The notes under the pieces: model-generated
What the model was told of the DNA's origin: nothing
The model's database searches: none
Seen by the model: only the letters and a program-made list of their open reading frames with translations
Assembly: GCA_905198575.1 (NCBI GenBank)
Contig: CAJKDC010000024.1
Coordinates: 1 to 29,711, forward strand
DNA: 29,711 bases
Source: an uncultured Bacteroides sp.
GTDB lineage: Bacteria; Bacteroidota; Bacteroidia; Bacteroidales; Bacteroidaceae
Direction: 5' to 3'
Translations under genes and position numbers: made by a program
In this document: one piece after another, positions 16,775 to 25,008 of the stretch
Position numbering within the stretch: position 1 is the first letter of the stretch
Layout: each line of letters begins with the position of its first letter

Positions 16775-18072
16775 ATGAGTAAAGTTATGTTTAGGCGCTA
16801 TTTATTGTTTTGTGTGTCGTTGTTTGTGAATGCTTTGGGAATTGCCTTTATTACAAAGGCAGCATTGGGAACTTCTCCTATTACCAGTGTAACGTACGTT
16901 TTGAGTATGTTTACACCTTTCACAATTGGACAGTGGACAATTATGCTGAATCTGCTTTTTGTTGTGATTGAGCCTTTTTTGATGTCCCGTCAGGATCTTA
17001 AATCCGATTTGCGAATGTATTTATTGCAGATTCCCATTTCGTTCTGTTTCGGTATGTTCATCGATTTATGTATGCATTATATTCTTTTCTGGCTTAATCC
17101 ATTGTCGTATCTAAATATGATTGTCGCTTTGCTGATAGGCTGGTCATATTGGCTGTGGGTATAGCACTCGAAGTAAAGGCAAATGCGGCTATGATGGCAG
17201 GAGAATATTTCGTCAAGGTGATTACACGTCGGTTTCGAGGTGAGTTTGGCTACATTAAACTGGGTTTTGATATAGTTCTGGTGGCGTTGGCTTGCTTCTT
17301 GTCCTTAATCTTTATGTCAGGGATATATGGAGTGCGTGAAGGAACTGTAGTTGCCGCACTTATTGTTGGTCCCATTGTACACTTTGTGACTCCGTATTAT
17401 CACTTTCTTGATAAATGGATTACAGATTCGGCTCAGACAGTCAATGCGGAGAGCAGTCATAGCCAGAATATTGTTATTACAATAGCCCGTGAGTATGGAA
17501 GTGGCGGTCATTTACTGGGTGAGATGTTATCTCAGAAATTGGGCATAGGTTTGTATGATAAGGAGTTTATTGGCCTGGCTGCAAAGCGGAGTGGCATGGA
17601 TGAGCAGTTTATTATGAAAAATGAGCAGTCTATTCCTTCGTTCTGGATGAAGTGTATTTTGTCGAAAAATAGCGAACAGCCTGTGGAGTCCAGCCTTTCA
17701 TCGGATGATATTTTATTTGTTTCCGAAAGTAAAATAATTCAGGAATTGGCAGATAAGGAGTCCTGTATTATTGTAGGGCGTTGTGCTGATTTTGTATTGA
17801 AAGACTATCCCAAGGTCCTGAAAATCTTTTGTTATTCGGACGAGCACAGTGCCGTACAGCGCTGTGTGGACGAATATGGTCTTTCTCAAGCTGAGGCCGT
17901 ATCGGAGATTCGCCGCATAAACCGGAACCGGATTCATCACTATGAATATTATACCGGTAATAAATGGGGAGAACCTCATCACTATAATTTGATGCTGAAT
18001 ACGGGTAGTATTAGTTTGGAAACAGCCTGCAAATTGGTTGGAGAAGTGTATCGTAAATTGCAGACTGTGTAA
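16775..18072 (+). pseudogene. YczE-like membrane protein fused to cytidylate-kinase-like domain, frameshifted
   Basis: Two abutting frames make one gene. The first (ATG at 16775; MSKVMFRRYLLFCVSL...) encodes a YczE/YitT-like integral membrane domain and stops at 17164. The second continues the membrane domain (ILAVGIALEVKANA) and then a cytidylate-kinase-like (AAK6) domain: NIVITIAREYGSGG, LYDKEFIGLAAKRSG, ESCIIVGRCADFVL, through to 18072. Adding one base at about 17142-17143 turns the junction into LIGCVILAVGIALEV and gives about 432 residues. I place the start at 16775 rather than 16730, because the YczE family begins at that point. The role of the fusion is unknown; the kinase half may phosphorylate a nucleotide or bind one for sensing. 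The lesion could be a real mutation, a sequencing error, or less likely frameshifting. Confidence 0.75.
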
Positions 18073-18103
18073 TAATGGGGGAACGAGCGAGGCCTTTGTT
18101 GGT

Positions 18104-19048
18104 CTATTGAGATAACAACAGGGCTTCGTTTATTTTTTTATGGTATTCTGCAATGTCTCTGGCTTTAAGTATGGCTTTTTTGCTTTTCTTCTCCATGTCG
18201 GGCAAAAGGTATTCCCACATGGTTTTTAGTTTTTGCAAAAGCTGATTGTCACCTCCTTCTATAGTTTGTGTAAGCTCTTTTTCTATCAGCTGATGCATGT
18301 CGTATACTTTACGGGCCAACTCGGTATAAGTATATACTTTGCCGGTCCGGAAGGTTTCAGCTAGGGCCGGATTTGCCAGCAAGCCTCTACCTAGCATGAT
18401 TCCTTTAATGTTCGGGAAAAGTGTTTTTATCTTTTCAATATCTTCAATGCTATTCAAATCACCATTATATACTAGGGGTAATTCGCAATGCTCGTAGAAA
18501 CTTTTAAACATTTCCAGGTTTGTCGAGCCCTTGTATTGCTGTTTCCCAATACGAGGATGAAGGGTTATTTGTTGCAAGCATGAGTGGTTGAGTAGGGGAA
18601 GTATCTGTTTCCATTCTTCCTCAGATTGCCAGCCTAATCGCATCTTTACCGTAAATCTAATCTCTGGATAGTGCGCTATTTCTTGAAGTAGGTTTGCTAT
18701 AATTTCCGGATGTGGAAGTATTCCCGAACCTTTTTGCCTGTTTGCAATCAATGGGAATGGGCATCCCATATTCAAGTCGATTTCGTTGTATCCTTGTCCC
18801 GATAAATAGGGTATCAGCGTTTGTACTTCAGGGGGTGTTGAGGCTATTATTTGCGGGATGGCACGTCTTACTTTATTTGTTTGACGTGAGACTTCTCTTT
18901 GGTCCTTGTTACGGATCGTACCTTTTTCGACTCGAATAAATGGAATATAATATGCATCAATGTTGCCGAAAACTTTTTCGTGTGCATTTCTCCAGGCACT
19001 TTCAGTAAAACCTTGCAGGGGGGCTGCGAATATCGTCAGATCAGTCAT
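18104..19048 (-). CDS. tRNA-dihydrouridine synthase (Dus family)
   Basis: A 314-residue FMN enzyme that reduces specific uridines in tRNA to dihydrouridine with NADPH. The start ATG fits the family opening (FAAPLQGFTESAWR). Key features are NEIDLNMGCPFPL with catalytic C96, the FTVKMRLGW strand, HPRIGKQQYKG, the FMN-phosphate segment LPLVYNGDLNS, and GIMLGRGLLANP, followed by a helical tRNA-binding C-terminus. The length is usual. Which tRNA position it modifies is not readable. It is convergent with the frameshifted kinase gene with 31 bases between them and no clear terminator. Its promoter region is shared with the divergent RbsD/FucU-like gene. Confidence 0.92.
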   Translation of the reverse strand: MTDLTIFAAPLQGFTESAWRNAHEKVFGNIDAYYIPFIRVEKGTIRNKDQREVSRQTNKVRRAIPQIIASTPPEVQTLIPYLSGQGYNEIDLNMGCPFPLIANRQKGSGILPHPEIIANLLQEIAHYPEIRFTVKMRLGWQSEEEWKQILPLLNHSCLQQITLHPRIGKQQYKGSTNLEMFKSFYEHCELPLVYNGDLNSIEDIEKIKTLFPNIKGIMLGRGLLANPALAETFRTGKVYTYTELARKVYDMHQLIEKELTQTIEGGDNQLLQKLKTMWEYLLPDMEKKSKKAILKARDIAEYHKKINEALLLSQ

Positions 19049-19078
19049 GTAGGCTTTTCTTTTTTATTGGGTTTAATA

Positions 19079-19110
19079 ATTGGCAAATATATAAATTTTT
19101 CCTACGTTTG
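19079..19110 (+). promoter_or_regulatory. Bacteroides-type promoter for the RbsD/FucU-like gene
   Basis: ATTG at 19079-19082 (one mismatch to TTTG), a 20-base spacer, and TACGTTTG at 19103-19110, an exact match to TAnnTTTG. The gene starts 47 bases after the -7 box. Confidence 0.6.
19084..19091 (-). promoter_or_regulatory. Candidate -7 box for the dus gene
   Basis: On the minus strand this reads TATATTTG, an exact match to the Bacteroides -7 consensus TAnnTTTG, 36 bases before the dus start codon. No TTTG lies at the usual -33 distance, so support is partial. It overlaps the spacer of the promoter for the divergent gene. Confidence 0.4.
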
Positions 19111-19156
19111 TGTCTGCTTTTAGCATTGCATCCTATCATTAAAAATTAAAATACTT

Positions 19157-19639
19157 ATGGAAAACAATTGGAAAAATGAATTTGAACATTATTTGCCTTT
19201 CTTGGGGCACCGTAACTGGGTATTAGTCGTAGATAAAGCTTTCCCCATGCAGAGTTCGCCTGCAATGAAGATTTTGAACAGCAATGAGCAACTGACTGAT
19301 GTGTTGCCGTATGTTTTAGGACAAATTGCTGCTTTACCTCATGTACGTCCGGTTGTTTATGTAGATAAAGAGCTTGATTATCTGGATGATTCATTTTGTC
19401 CGGGTATATCTTCTTTGCGCAGCGAGCTGCTTGCTACGTTGGAAAAGCATGCCAGCGGCTGCATAGCTTCAGTATTACATGAAACTGTATTTAAGAAGTT
19501 GGATGAAGCTGGTTCTCTTTTCAATGTGGTTGTAATCAAGACAGAATCTCTGTTGCCATATACTTCCGTCTTTATGCAACTTGATTGCGGGTATTGGTCC
19601 GAAGCGCAGGAAAAAGAACTTAGAGATAGAATGAAATAA
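19157..19639 (+). CDS. RbsD/FucU-like protein, possible L-fucose mutarotase
   Basis: A 160-residue cytosolic protein. The opening FLGHRNWVLVVDKAFP resembles the RbsD/FucU start, where MGH...D places the catalytic His and Asp eight residues apart; here they are H18 and D26. The C-terminal half (KLDEAGSLFNVVVIKTE) resembles the terminal strand region of FucU/RbsD. It is about 20 residues longer than typical members. The family interconverts pyranose/furanose forms or alpha/beta anomers of ribose and fucose. Position supports fucose: it is convergent with fucP and lies at the end of the fucose operon, although on the other strand and with its own promoter. It may be the counterpart of an extra small gene in other Bacteroides fuc operons. 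The assignment is moderate because overall identity to FucU looks low. Confidence 0.5.
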   Translation: MENNWKNEFEHYLPFLGHRNWVLVVDKAFPMQSSPAMKILNSNEQLTDVLPYVLGQIAALPHVRPVVYVDKELDYLDDSFCPGISSLRSELLATLEKHASGCIASVLHETVFKKLDEAGSLFNVVVIKTESLLPYTSVFMQLDCGYWSEAQEKELRDRMK

Positions 19640-19660
19640 TTCGTTATTAAGTGAAAAAAT

Positions 19661-19700
19661 ATCCCCAGTAAGCACCTCATCGAAGTTGATTACTGGGGAT
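19661..19700. terminator. Terminator between the RbsD/FucU-like gene and fucP
   Basis: An 11-bp perfect stem (19661-19671 with 19690-19700) and an 18-base loop, T-rich on the + side (TATTATTATTTT) and with five As at 19654-19659 giving Ts on the - side. It serves two convergent genes, including the end of the fuc operon. Confidence 0.75.
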
Positions 19701-19724
19701 TATTATTATTTTCTTTCGTATGCT

Positions 19725-21050
19725 TTATTTTTTTGCATCTCTTAAATCACGCAGATATGAACGTCTACCATAAATAATAATTACGATAAAACAGATTAGT
19801 GGTAATACGAAAGATACATTGACTGCTGGCATGCCAAATACGGTCTGCATATCAATGATAGATGCTTGTACTGGTGGAAGAACTGATCCTCCAAGAATGG
19901 CCATAATCAAGCCTGCTGCACCAAATTTTGCATCATCTCCAAGTCCTTTTAAGGCTATACCGTATATGGTCGGGAACATGAGCGACATACAGGCTGATAC
20001 TGCTACCAGTGAATACATTCCCCATATGTTTTGTAGGAAAATTACGCATAAAGTAAAGAAACAGCCAGCTATGGCTAATATCTTCAGCAGTAATCCCGGA
20101 TTGAGGTATCTTAAAATAAAAGTACAGATAAAGCGGCTGATGCAGAATATAATCATTGCTATAATGTTATATTTCTGGGACAGAACTTCTGCAGCTTTCT
20201 CTTCCATACCTTGAGATGCAAACAAGTGAGTTCCATACTGGATGATGAACGTCCAACACATGATTTGTGCTCCGACATAGAAGAATTGTGCAATGACTCC
20301 TTCTCTATAATGGTGAATAGAGAAGATTCGTTTCAATGTCGGTATGAAATTAATCTCCTTAGATTGGTCTCCATTTCTTGGCATCTTTGTCATACGGATT
20401 ACAATCAACATAACCAGGATTACCAGACCAATGGTAAGATATGGGGCGATAAGTGTGCTTAGGTCAGCCTCTTTCAGTGCCTCAAATTCAGCCGGAGAGA
20501 GGTTCATTCTTTCTTCTGTATCCATGGGATGCAGTTTAGCTTGAATAAAGTTCATGGCTACATACATTCCTAACAAAGAACCGATGGGGTTGAAAGCCTG
20601 AGCCAGATTTAATCGTCTGGTAGCAGTTTCTTCTGTACCCATAGATAGGATATATGGATTGGAACTTGTTTCAAGGAAAGACAGTCCACAGGTCAATATA
20701 AAATAAGCTAACAGGAATGGGTAATAGCTTCCGGTCATTTTTGCAGGGAAAAAGAGAAAGGCTCCTAAGGCATAGAGTCCAAGTCCTAGTAAAATACCTG
20801 CTTTGTATGTATATTTACGTATGAACATGGCTGCAGGAAATGCCATGGCAAAATAACCGCCATAGAAGGCAACTTGTACCAATGTTCCTTCTGTCACGTT
20901 CATACGGAAAATTTTTGAAAATGCTTTTACCATAGGATTGGTAATATCATTAGCAAACCCCCATAAGGCAAAGCAAGATGTTATCAGTATAAACGGAACC
21001 AGATAACTTACTCCGTCTTTGGAAAGAATTGATTCGTTGTTTTTTTTCAT
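19725..21050 (-). CDS. fucP: L-fucose:H+ symporter
   Basis: A 441-residue MFS transporter importing L-fucose with protons across the inner membrane. It has about twelve hydrophobic segments. FucP-family marks include LWGFANDITNPMVKAF in helix 1, with an Asp in the position of the proton-coupling Asp of E. coli FucP, and LSFLETSSNPYI in the fourth/fifth helix region, with the Glu that is also functionally important in the E. coli protein. It is the last gene of the operon, 24 bases after fucK, so probably co-transcribed. Related transporters use other sugars (glucose/galactose GluP type); the setting makes fucose by far the likeliest substrate. Confidence 0.92.
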   Translation of the reverse strand: MKKNNESILSKDGVSYLVPFILITSCFALWGFANDITNPMVKAFSKIFRMNVTEGTLVQVAFYGGYFAMAFPAAMFIRKYTYKAGILLGLGLYALGAFLFFPAKMTGSYYPFLLAYFILTCGLSFLETSSNPYILSMGTEETATRRLNLAQAFNPIGSLLGMYVAMNFIQAKLHPMDTEERMNLSPAEFEALKEADLSTLIAPYLTIGLVILVMLIVIRMTKMPRNGDQSKEINFIPTLKRIFSIHHYREGVIAQFFYVGAQIMCWTFIIQYGTHLFASQGMEEKAAEVLSQKYNIIAMIIFCISRFICTFILRYLNPGLLLKILAIAGCFFTLCVIFLQNIWGMYSLVAVSACMSLMFPTIYGIALKGLGDDAKFGAAGLIMAILGGSVLPPVQASIIDMQTVFGMPAVNVSFVLPLICFIVIIIYGRRSYLRDLRDAKK

Positions 21051-21074
21051 GGTTGATTTCGGTGTTTTTTAGTA

Positions 21075-22490
21075 TTATTGTGGTAAATAGATTTTGGGGG
21101 TAACAGTATTGAATAATATTTCCTGCAATTTTTCTTTGCTATCGATTTCGCCGGTCGTCTGTGCTTGTAAAAGAATGTTTCCTATTGCAGTCGCTTCAAC
21201 AGGACCTGCATATACTGGTATCTTCAATGCATTAGCTGTCAGCTGATTGATAAGTTTGTTTTGTGAACCTCCTCCAATGATATGCAATTGTTTGATAGGA
21301 GAGGGTAAGCATTTGTTCAGCTGTTCTACACCTTTTTGATAGCGGCTGGCTAATGACTGGCATACGCAACGCACAAATTCACTGACGGTAACAGGGCATT
21401 GCAGCTGGTGTTCATTGCAATATTCCTTGATGGCGTTTTCCATATTTACCGGATTGGTAAAGCGTTTGTCGTCTACATCTATTACGGTTGGTATGTTTTC
21501 ATTGGCTGCTGCTCCGATGATACGGTCATAGTCAGTATCCTCGCCTCTGCTTTTCCATTCTGCAATCAGGCGTTGAAGAATCCACAGTCCGGTAATATTT
21601 TGCAGGAACTTGATTTTACCTCCCGTACTTCCTTCGTTTGTAAAGCCGCAGATGCGTGCTTCTTCCGAAAGAATCGGGTCGGCTATTTCTGCTCCCAACA
21701 AAGACCATGTTCCGGAGCTCAGAAATGCTTTGTCTGTTTCTGTAGATGGAACTGCAAAAATTGCACTGGCTGTATCGTGTGAGCCTACTGCGATGATTTC
21801 TATTTTTCCTAGTCCGGTTTCTGCTGCTATCTCTGGTTTCAGTGTACCTCTTACAGTACCGGCTGGAATGATTTCTCCAAACAGATGGCGAGGCAATTGC
21901 AACTCTGCAATTGTTTTTTCAGACCATGTGCGTGTCTGGGCATTAACGAGTTCCGAAGTAGAAGCTATGCTATATTCATTATTGGCAACTCCAGTGAGGA
22001 AATAACTGAACAAATCGGGCATGAAGAGCAGTTTATCTGCAATTTCCAGTTGGGGAGAATTTTCTTTTTTTAAGCTGAATAGCTGAAAGAGTGTATTGAT
22101 ATTCATTACCTGAATACCTGTTTCCTTGTAATGTTCCTGTGGGGTAACCGATTTAAAATACTCTTCAGGAAGTCCTTCTGTCCGACTGTCTCTATAACAT
22201 ACCGGATTCCCAATCAGATTGCCGTGCTTGTCAATCAGACCAAAGTCTACTCCCCACGTATCGATTGCTATACTCCTTACATTATATCCTTTAGATGCGG
22301 CTTTCTTCATTCCTTCTTTCATGTCTTGAAACAAGGCTAAAAAGTCCCAATAGAGATGATTCCCTATTTTTATTTGTCTGTTTTGGAAACGGTGGATTTC
22401 TTCCAAAACTAACTTCCCGTTTTCGATAGTCCCGGCCATAATTCGGCCACTGCCACCACCAAAATCGGCTGCTAAATATGTGTTTGCCAT
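21075..22490 (-). CDS. fucK: L-fuculokinase (FGGY family, rhamnulokinase-like)
   Basis: A 471-residue FGGY-family kinase phosphorylating L-fuculose to L-fuculose 1-phosphate with ATP. Visible marks are the first phosphate loop DFGGGSGRIMAG, IAIDTWGVDFGLID with the probable catalytic Asp, NPVCYRDSRT, FLSSGTWSLLG, and the C-terminal HIIGGGSQNKLINQL...ATAIGNILLQ. Sequence similarity is closer to rhamnulokinase RhaB than to E. coli FucK, but the operon with fucI, fucA and fucP argues for fuculose. L-rhamnulose remains a possible second substrate. The start at 22490 opens with the kinase fold (MANTYLAADFGGG). An intergenic hairpin lies 28 bases upstream. Confidence 0.88.
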   Translation of the reverse strand: MANTYLAADFGGGSGRIMAGTIENGKLVLEEIHRFQNRQIKIGNHLYWDFLALFQDMKEGMKKAASKGYNVRSIAIDTWGVDFGLIDKHGNLIGNPVCYRDSRTEGLPEEYFKSVTPQEHYKETGIQVMNINTLFQLFSLKKENSPQLEIADKLLFMPDLFSYFLTGVANNEYSIASTSELVNAQTRTWSEKTIAELQLPRHLFGEIIPAGTVRGTLKPEIAAETGLGKIEIIAVGSHDTASAIFAVPSTETDKAFLSSGTWSLLGAEIADPILSEEARICGFTNEGSTGGKIKFLQNITGLWILQRLIAEWKSRGEDTDYDRIIGAAANENIPTVIDVDDKRFTNPVNMENAIKEYCNEHQLQCPVTVSEFVRCVCQSLASRYQKGVEQLNKCLPSPIKQLHIIGGGSQNKLINQLTANALKIPVYAGPVEATAIGNILLQAQTTGEIDSKEKLQEILFNTVTPKIYLPQ

Positions 22491-22508
22491 AGATTATAAT
22501 TATGCAGA

Positions 22509-22561
22509 TAAAAAATAAAGCCACAACAGAACCTACTTATGGCATATTTTCTGCTGTGGCT
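22509..22561 (-). terminator. Intercistronic terminator/attenuator between fucA and fucK
   Basis: On the minus strand the arm at 22561-22549 pairs over 13 bases (one G-U) with 22531-22519 around a 17-base loop. It is then followed by TTATTTTTTAT (22518-22508), a good intrinsic terminator form. It lies 16 bases after the fucA stop and 18 before the fucK start. Partial read-through would give less fucK and fucP than fucI and fucA. Confidence 0.7.
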
Positions 22562-22576
22562 ATATATTAAAGATTA

Positions 22577-23215
22577 TTATTTTGTTTTCTTGCCCAATAC
22601 GTAAATGTCAAGATCTTTAATCTCTTCCGGAGTAAGTACAGAATATTCTCCTCCAGACTGTACGATGATTCTGCAAGCCATTTCAAAGAACATAGCTCTT
22701 TCGAATACCTGATCAAAGCTTGAACCACAAACTACCTGTCCGTGGTTAGTAAGCAGGATAGAGTTATGATCTTTCATTGTTTCAACTACAGCGTGAGCCA
22801 ATTCTGGAGAACCTGGTCTGTAATAAGGGATTACGGGGATTTCTCTACCTACATGGCATGGTACTTCTGCTGTTACGTTAAAGTTAGTTGGTTTATTTTT
22901 CATGCAGGCAACAGCTGTCGCATATTCTGACTGAAAATGCAATACGACATTTACATCAGGACGTTCGCGAAGAATACCCAAATGGAAACCACTTTCCATT
23001 GAAGGTTTTACACCGTTTTTAACTTCACCGGTAGCAATGTTGCAGATAGATACTTTTTCTGCCTGAAGATTTGGAACCCATGAGCCGGTACCTGAAACCA
23101 ATGCTTCTTCGCCAATTCTCCATGACAAGTTACCGCTACTGCAGATTGTTAGTTTCGCATCGCCAACTCGGTGAGCCTGTGCAATAAATTCTTCTATATG
23201 TTCTTTTGTAATCAT
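22577..23215 (-). CDS. fucA: L-fuculose-1-phosphate aldolase (class II aldolase/adducin family)
   Basis: A 212-residue class II aldolase splitting L-fuculose 1-phosphate to dihydroxyacetone phosphate and L-lactaldehyde. Seen in order: SSGNLSWR near the phosphate-binding start, SGTGSWV, SMESGFHLGILRERPD with the expected catalytic Glu, the metal site LHFQSEYATAV, and LLTNHGQVVCG with a His zinc ligand. The usual HxHSxYAT reads H93-F-Q95-S-E-Y-A-T here, so one of the three zinc His ligands is Gln. The rest of the fold and the operon fit FucA well, so I keep the name; the metal site deserves a check. It sits 20 bases after fucI. Confidence 0.85.
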   Translation of the reverse strand: MITKEHIEEFIAQAHRVGDAKLTICSSGNLSWRIGEEALVSGTGSWVPNLQAEKVSICNIATGEVKNGVKPSMESGFHLGILRERPDVNVVLHFQSEYATAVACMKNKPTNFNVTAEVPCHVGREIPVIPYYRPGSPELAHAVVETMKDHNSILLTNHGQVVCGSSFDQVFERAMFFEMACRIIVQSGGEYSVLTPEEIKDLDIYVLGKKTK

Positions 23216-23235
23216 GATGTACGTGTGATGTTAAA

Positions 23236-25008
23236 TTATTTGTAAATAGGTCCGTAAGTAGTACATGCTCTGTAGTCTGCACCTTCTTTATCCATACCGA
23301 ATGCATTCCATGCTGCAGGACGGAAAATCTTATCATCATCAATGTTGTGCATACATACCGGGATACGCAAGATAGAAGCCATGGTAATCAAGTCTTGACC
23401 AATATGTCCGTAGCTGATTGCTCCATGGTTAGCACCCCAGTTGTTCATTACAGAGTAAACATCTTTAAACGCTGGTTTGTCACACAAACGTGGAACGAAC
23501 CATGTAGTAGGCCATGTGCGGTCAGTACGTTCATCCAATGCTTTGTGGATTTCAGGATCGATTTCTACAGTCCATCCTTCTGCAATTTGCAGAACAGGGC
23601 CTAAGCCTTTAATCAGGTTAAGACGCATTATAGTGACAGGCATGCCACCTTTTGAAAGGAAGTTAGAAGAGAAACCACCTCCACGGAAGTAGTCGCGGTT
23701 TGCTGGATACCATTTGGTAGCTTCCAGACATTTGTTTACTTCTTCTTCTGTGATATCCCATGGTTGTTTCATACAAGGATTGCCTTCTGCATCAGTCTGC
23801 TGACCTGTTCCATCCAGTGTAGTTGCACCAGAGTTGATCAAATGGATAATACCGTTAGCTGCCATGCCAGTCAATTCTTTGCCTGTAACACGTTTAACAG
23901 CTTCTGGGCTCCAGTAAGTTCTGACATCAGAGAAAATCTGAGCGCGGTTAGTCAGCAAGTGGCCAAACAACATTGCAACACCGTTGCAAGCATCGTTTTC
24001 TGTTGCTACTACGTAAGCTTCACGGATACCGTTCCAGTCGAATGAAGTGTTCATCAAAGCTTCAGAGTAGTCACCGTTAGGATAGAAGTCTGTCCACTGG
24101 CGCTGTCCCTGGAAACCAGCTGCAATAGCATTGTGTCCCAAAGCTTCTTCTTTGAATCCCAGTTCTTTCAGTTTCGGATTGCCCTGCATCAAGTCACGCA
24201 TGATGATAGTCATCTTAACGATGAATTCCCAGTCTGCATCTTTTTCAGCACGTGATTTTGTCTTTTCAGGAACATTATAGTCATGACCTTCGTTCACTTT
24301 ACAGTGTTTTTCAGTCCATGCCATAGCTTTTTCGAATTCTTCGTGGTCATAGATACCTTCAGTCATTCGGCGGATGATTTCTGTCAAGTCTACAGATTCA
24401 TTGCGCATGCCTAGATATTCCTGAAAGAAGTTCGGGTCAACGATTGAACCGGCGATACCCATTGATACGCTACCCATTGAAAGGTATGATTTTCCGCGCA
24501 TAGTAGCTACAGCCTGTGCTGCACGTGCAAAGCGTAAAATCTTTTCAGCTACATCAGCAGGGATTGTATTGTCATCCAAATCCTGAACATCGTGTCCATA
24601 GATACCAAATGCTGGCAATCCTTTCTGAGCGTGTGCGGCCAATACGGCAGCCAGATATACTGCACCCGGACGTTCTGTTCCGTTAAAACCCCAGACAGCT
24701 TTCGGGTAATGAGGATTCATATCCATAGTTTCTGCACCATAGCACCAGCATGATGTTACAGTGATGGTACTGCCTACGCCTTCACGTTCAAATTTTTCTG
24801 CACAAGCAGCACTTTCTGCAACACGACCGATGGTTGTATCAGCAATAACACATTCTACCGGACTACCGTCACCATTTTTTAAGTTTGATGAAATCAGTTC
24901 TGCAACTGCTTTTGCAAGATTCATTGTTTTTTCTTCAAGGCTTTCACGAACACCGCCCTGACGTCCGTCGATGGTTGGACGAATACCAATTTTAGGATAC
25001 TTTTTCAT
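23236..25008 (-). CDS. fucI: L-fucose isomerase
   Basis: A 590-residue cytosolic isomerase converting L-fucose to L-fuculose; it may also use D-arabinose. Full-length match to the family: starts KKYPKIGIRPTIDGR and contains NTSFDWNGIREAYVVATENDACNGVAML, where E337 and D361 (FSDVRTYW) fall at exactly the numbers of the Mn-binding catalytic residues of E. coli FucI. The C-terminal WGANHGAISYGHIGQDL holds the last metal His region. It is the first gene of the operon, with a 333-base AT-rich upstream region carrying candidate control sites. No weak residues or truncation seen. Confidence 0.96.
   Translation of the reverse strand: MKKYPKIGIRPTIDGRQGGVRESLEEKTMNLAKAVAELISSNLKNGDGSPVECVIADTTIGRVAESAACAEKFEREGVGSTITVTSCWCYGAETMDMNPHYPKAVWGFNGTERPGAVYLAAVLAAHAQKGLPAFGIYGHDVQDLDDNTIPADVAEKILRFARAAQAVATMRGKSYLSMGSVSMGIAGSIVDPNFFQEYLGMRNESVDLTEIIRRMTEGIYDHEEFEKAMAWTEKHCKVNEGHDYNVPEKTKSRAEKDADWEFIVKMTIIMRDLMQGNPKLKELGFKEEALGHNAIAAGFQGQRQWTDFYPNGDYSEALMNTSFDWNGIREAYVVATENDACNGVAMLFGHLLTNRAQIFSDVRTYWSPEAVKRVTGKELTGMAANGIIHLINSGATTLDGTGQQTDAEGNPCMKQPWDITEEEVNKCLEATKWYPANRDYFRGGGFSSNFLSKGGMPVTIMRLNLIKGLGPVLQIAEGWTVEIDPEIHKALDERTDRTWPTTWFVPRLCDKPAFKDVYSVMNNWGANHGAISYGHIGQDLITMASILRIPVCMHNIDDDKIFRPAAWNAFGMDKEGADYRACTTYGPIYK

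Noticed and set aside
17149..18072. Independent gene starting at the TTG at 17149
   Set aside because: Its first residues are the second half of a transmembrane domain continued from the upstream frame, so it is one broken gene rather than two.
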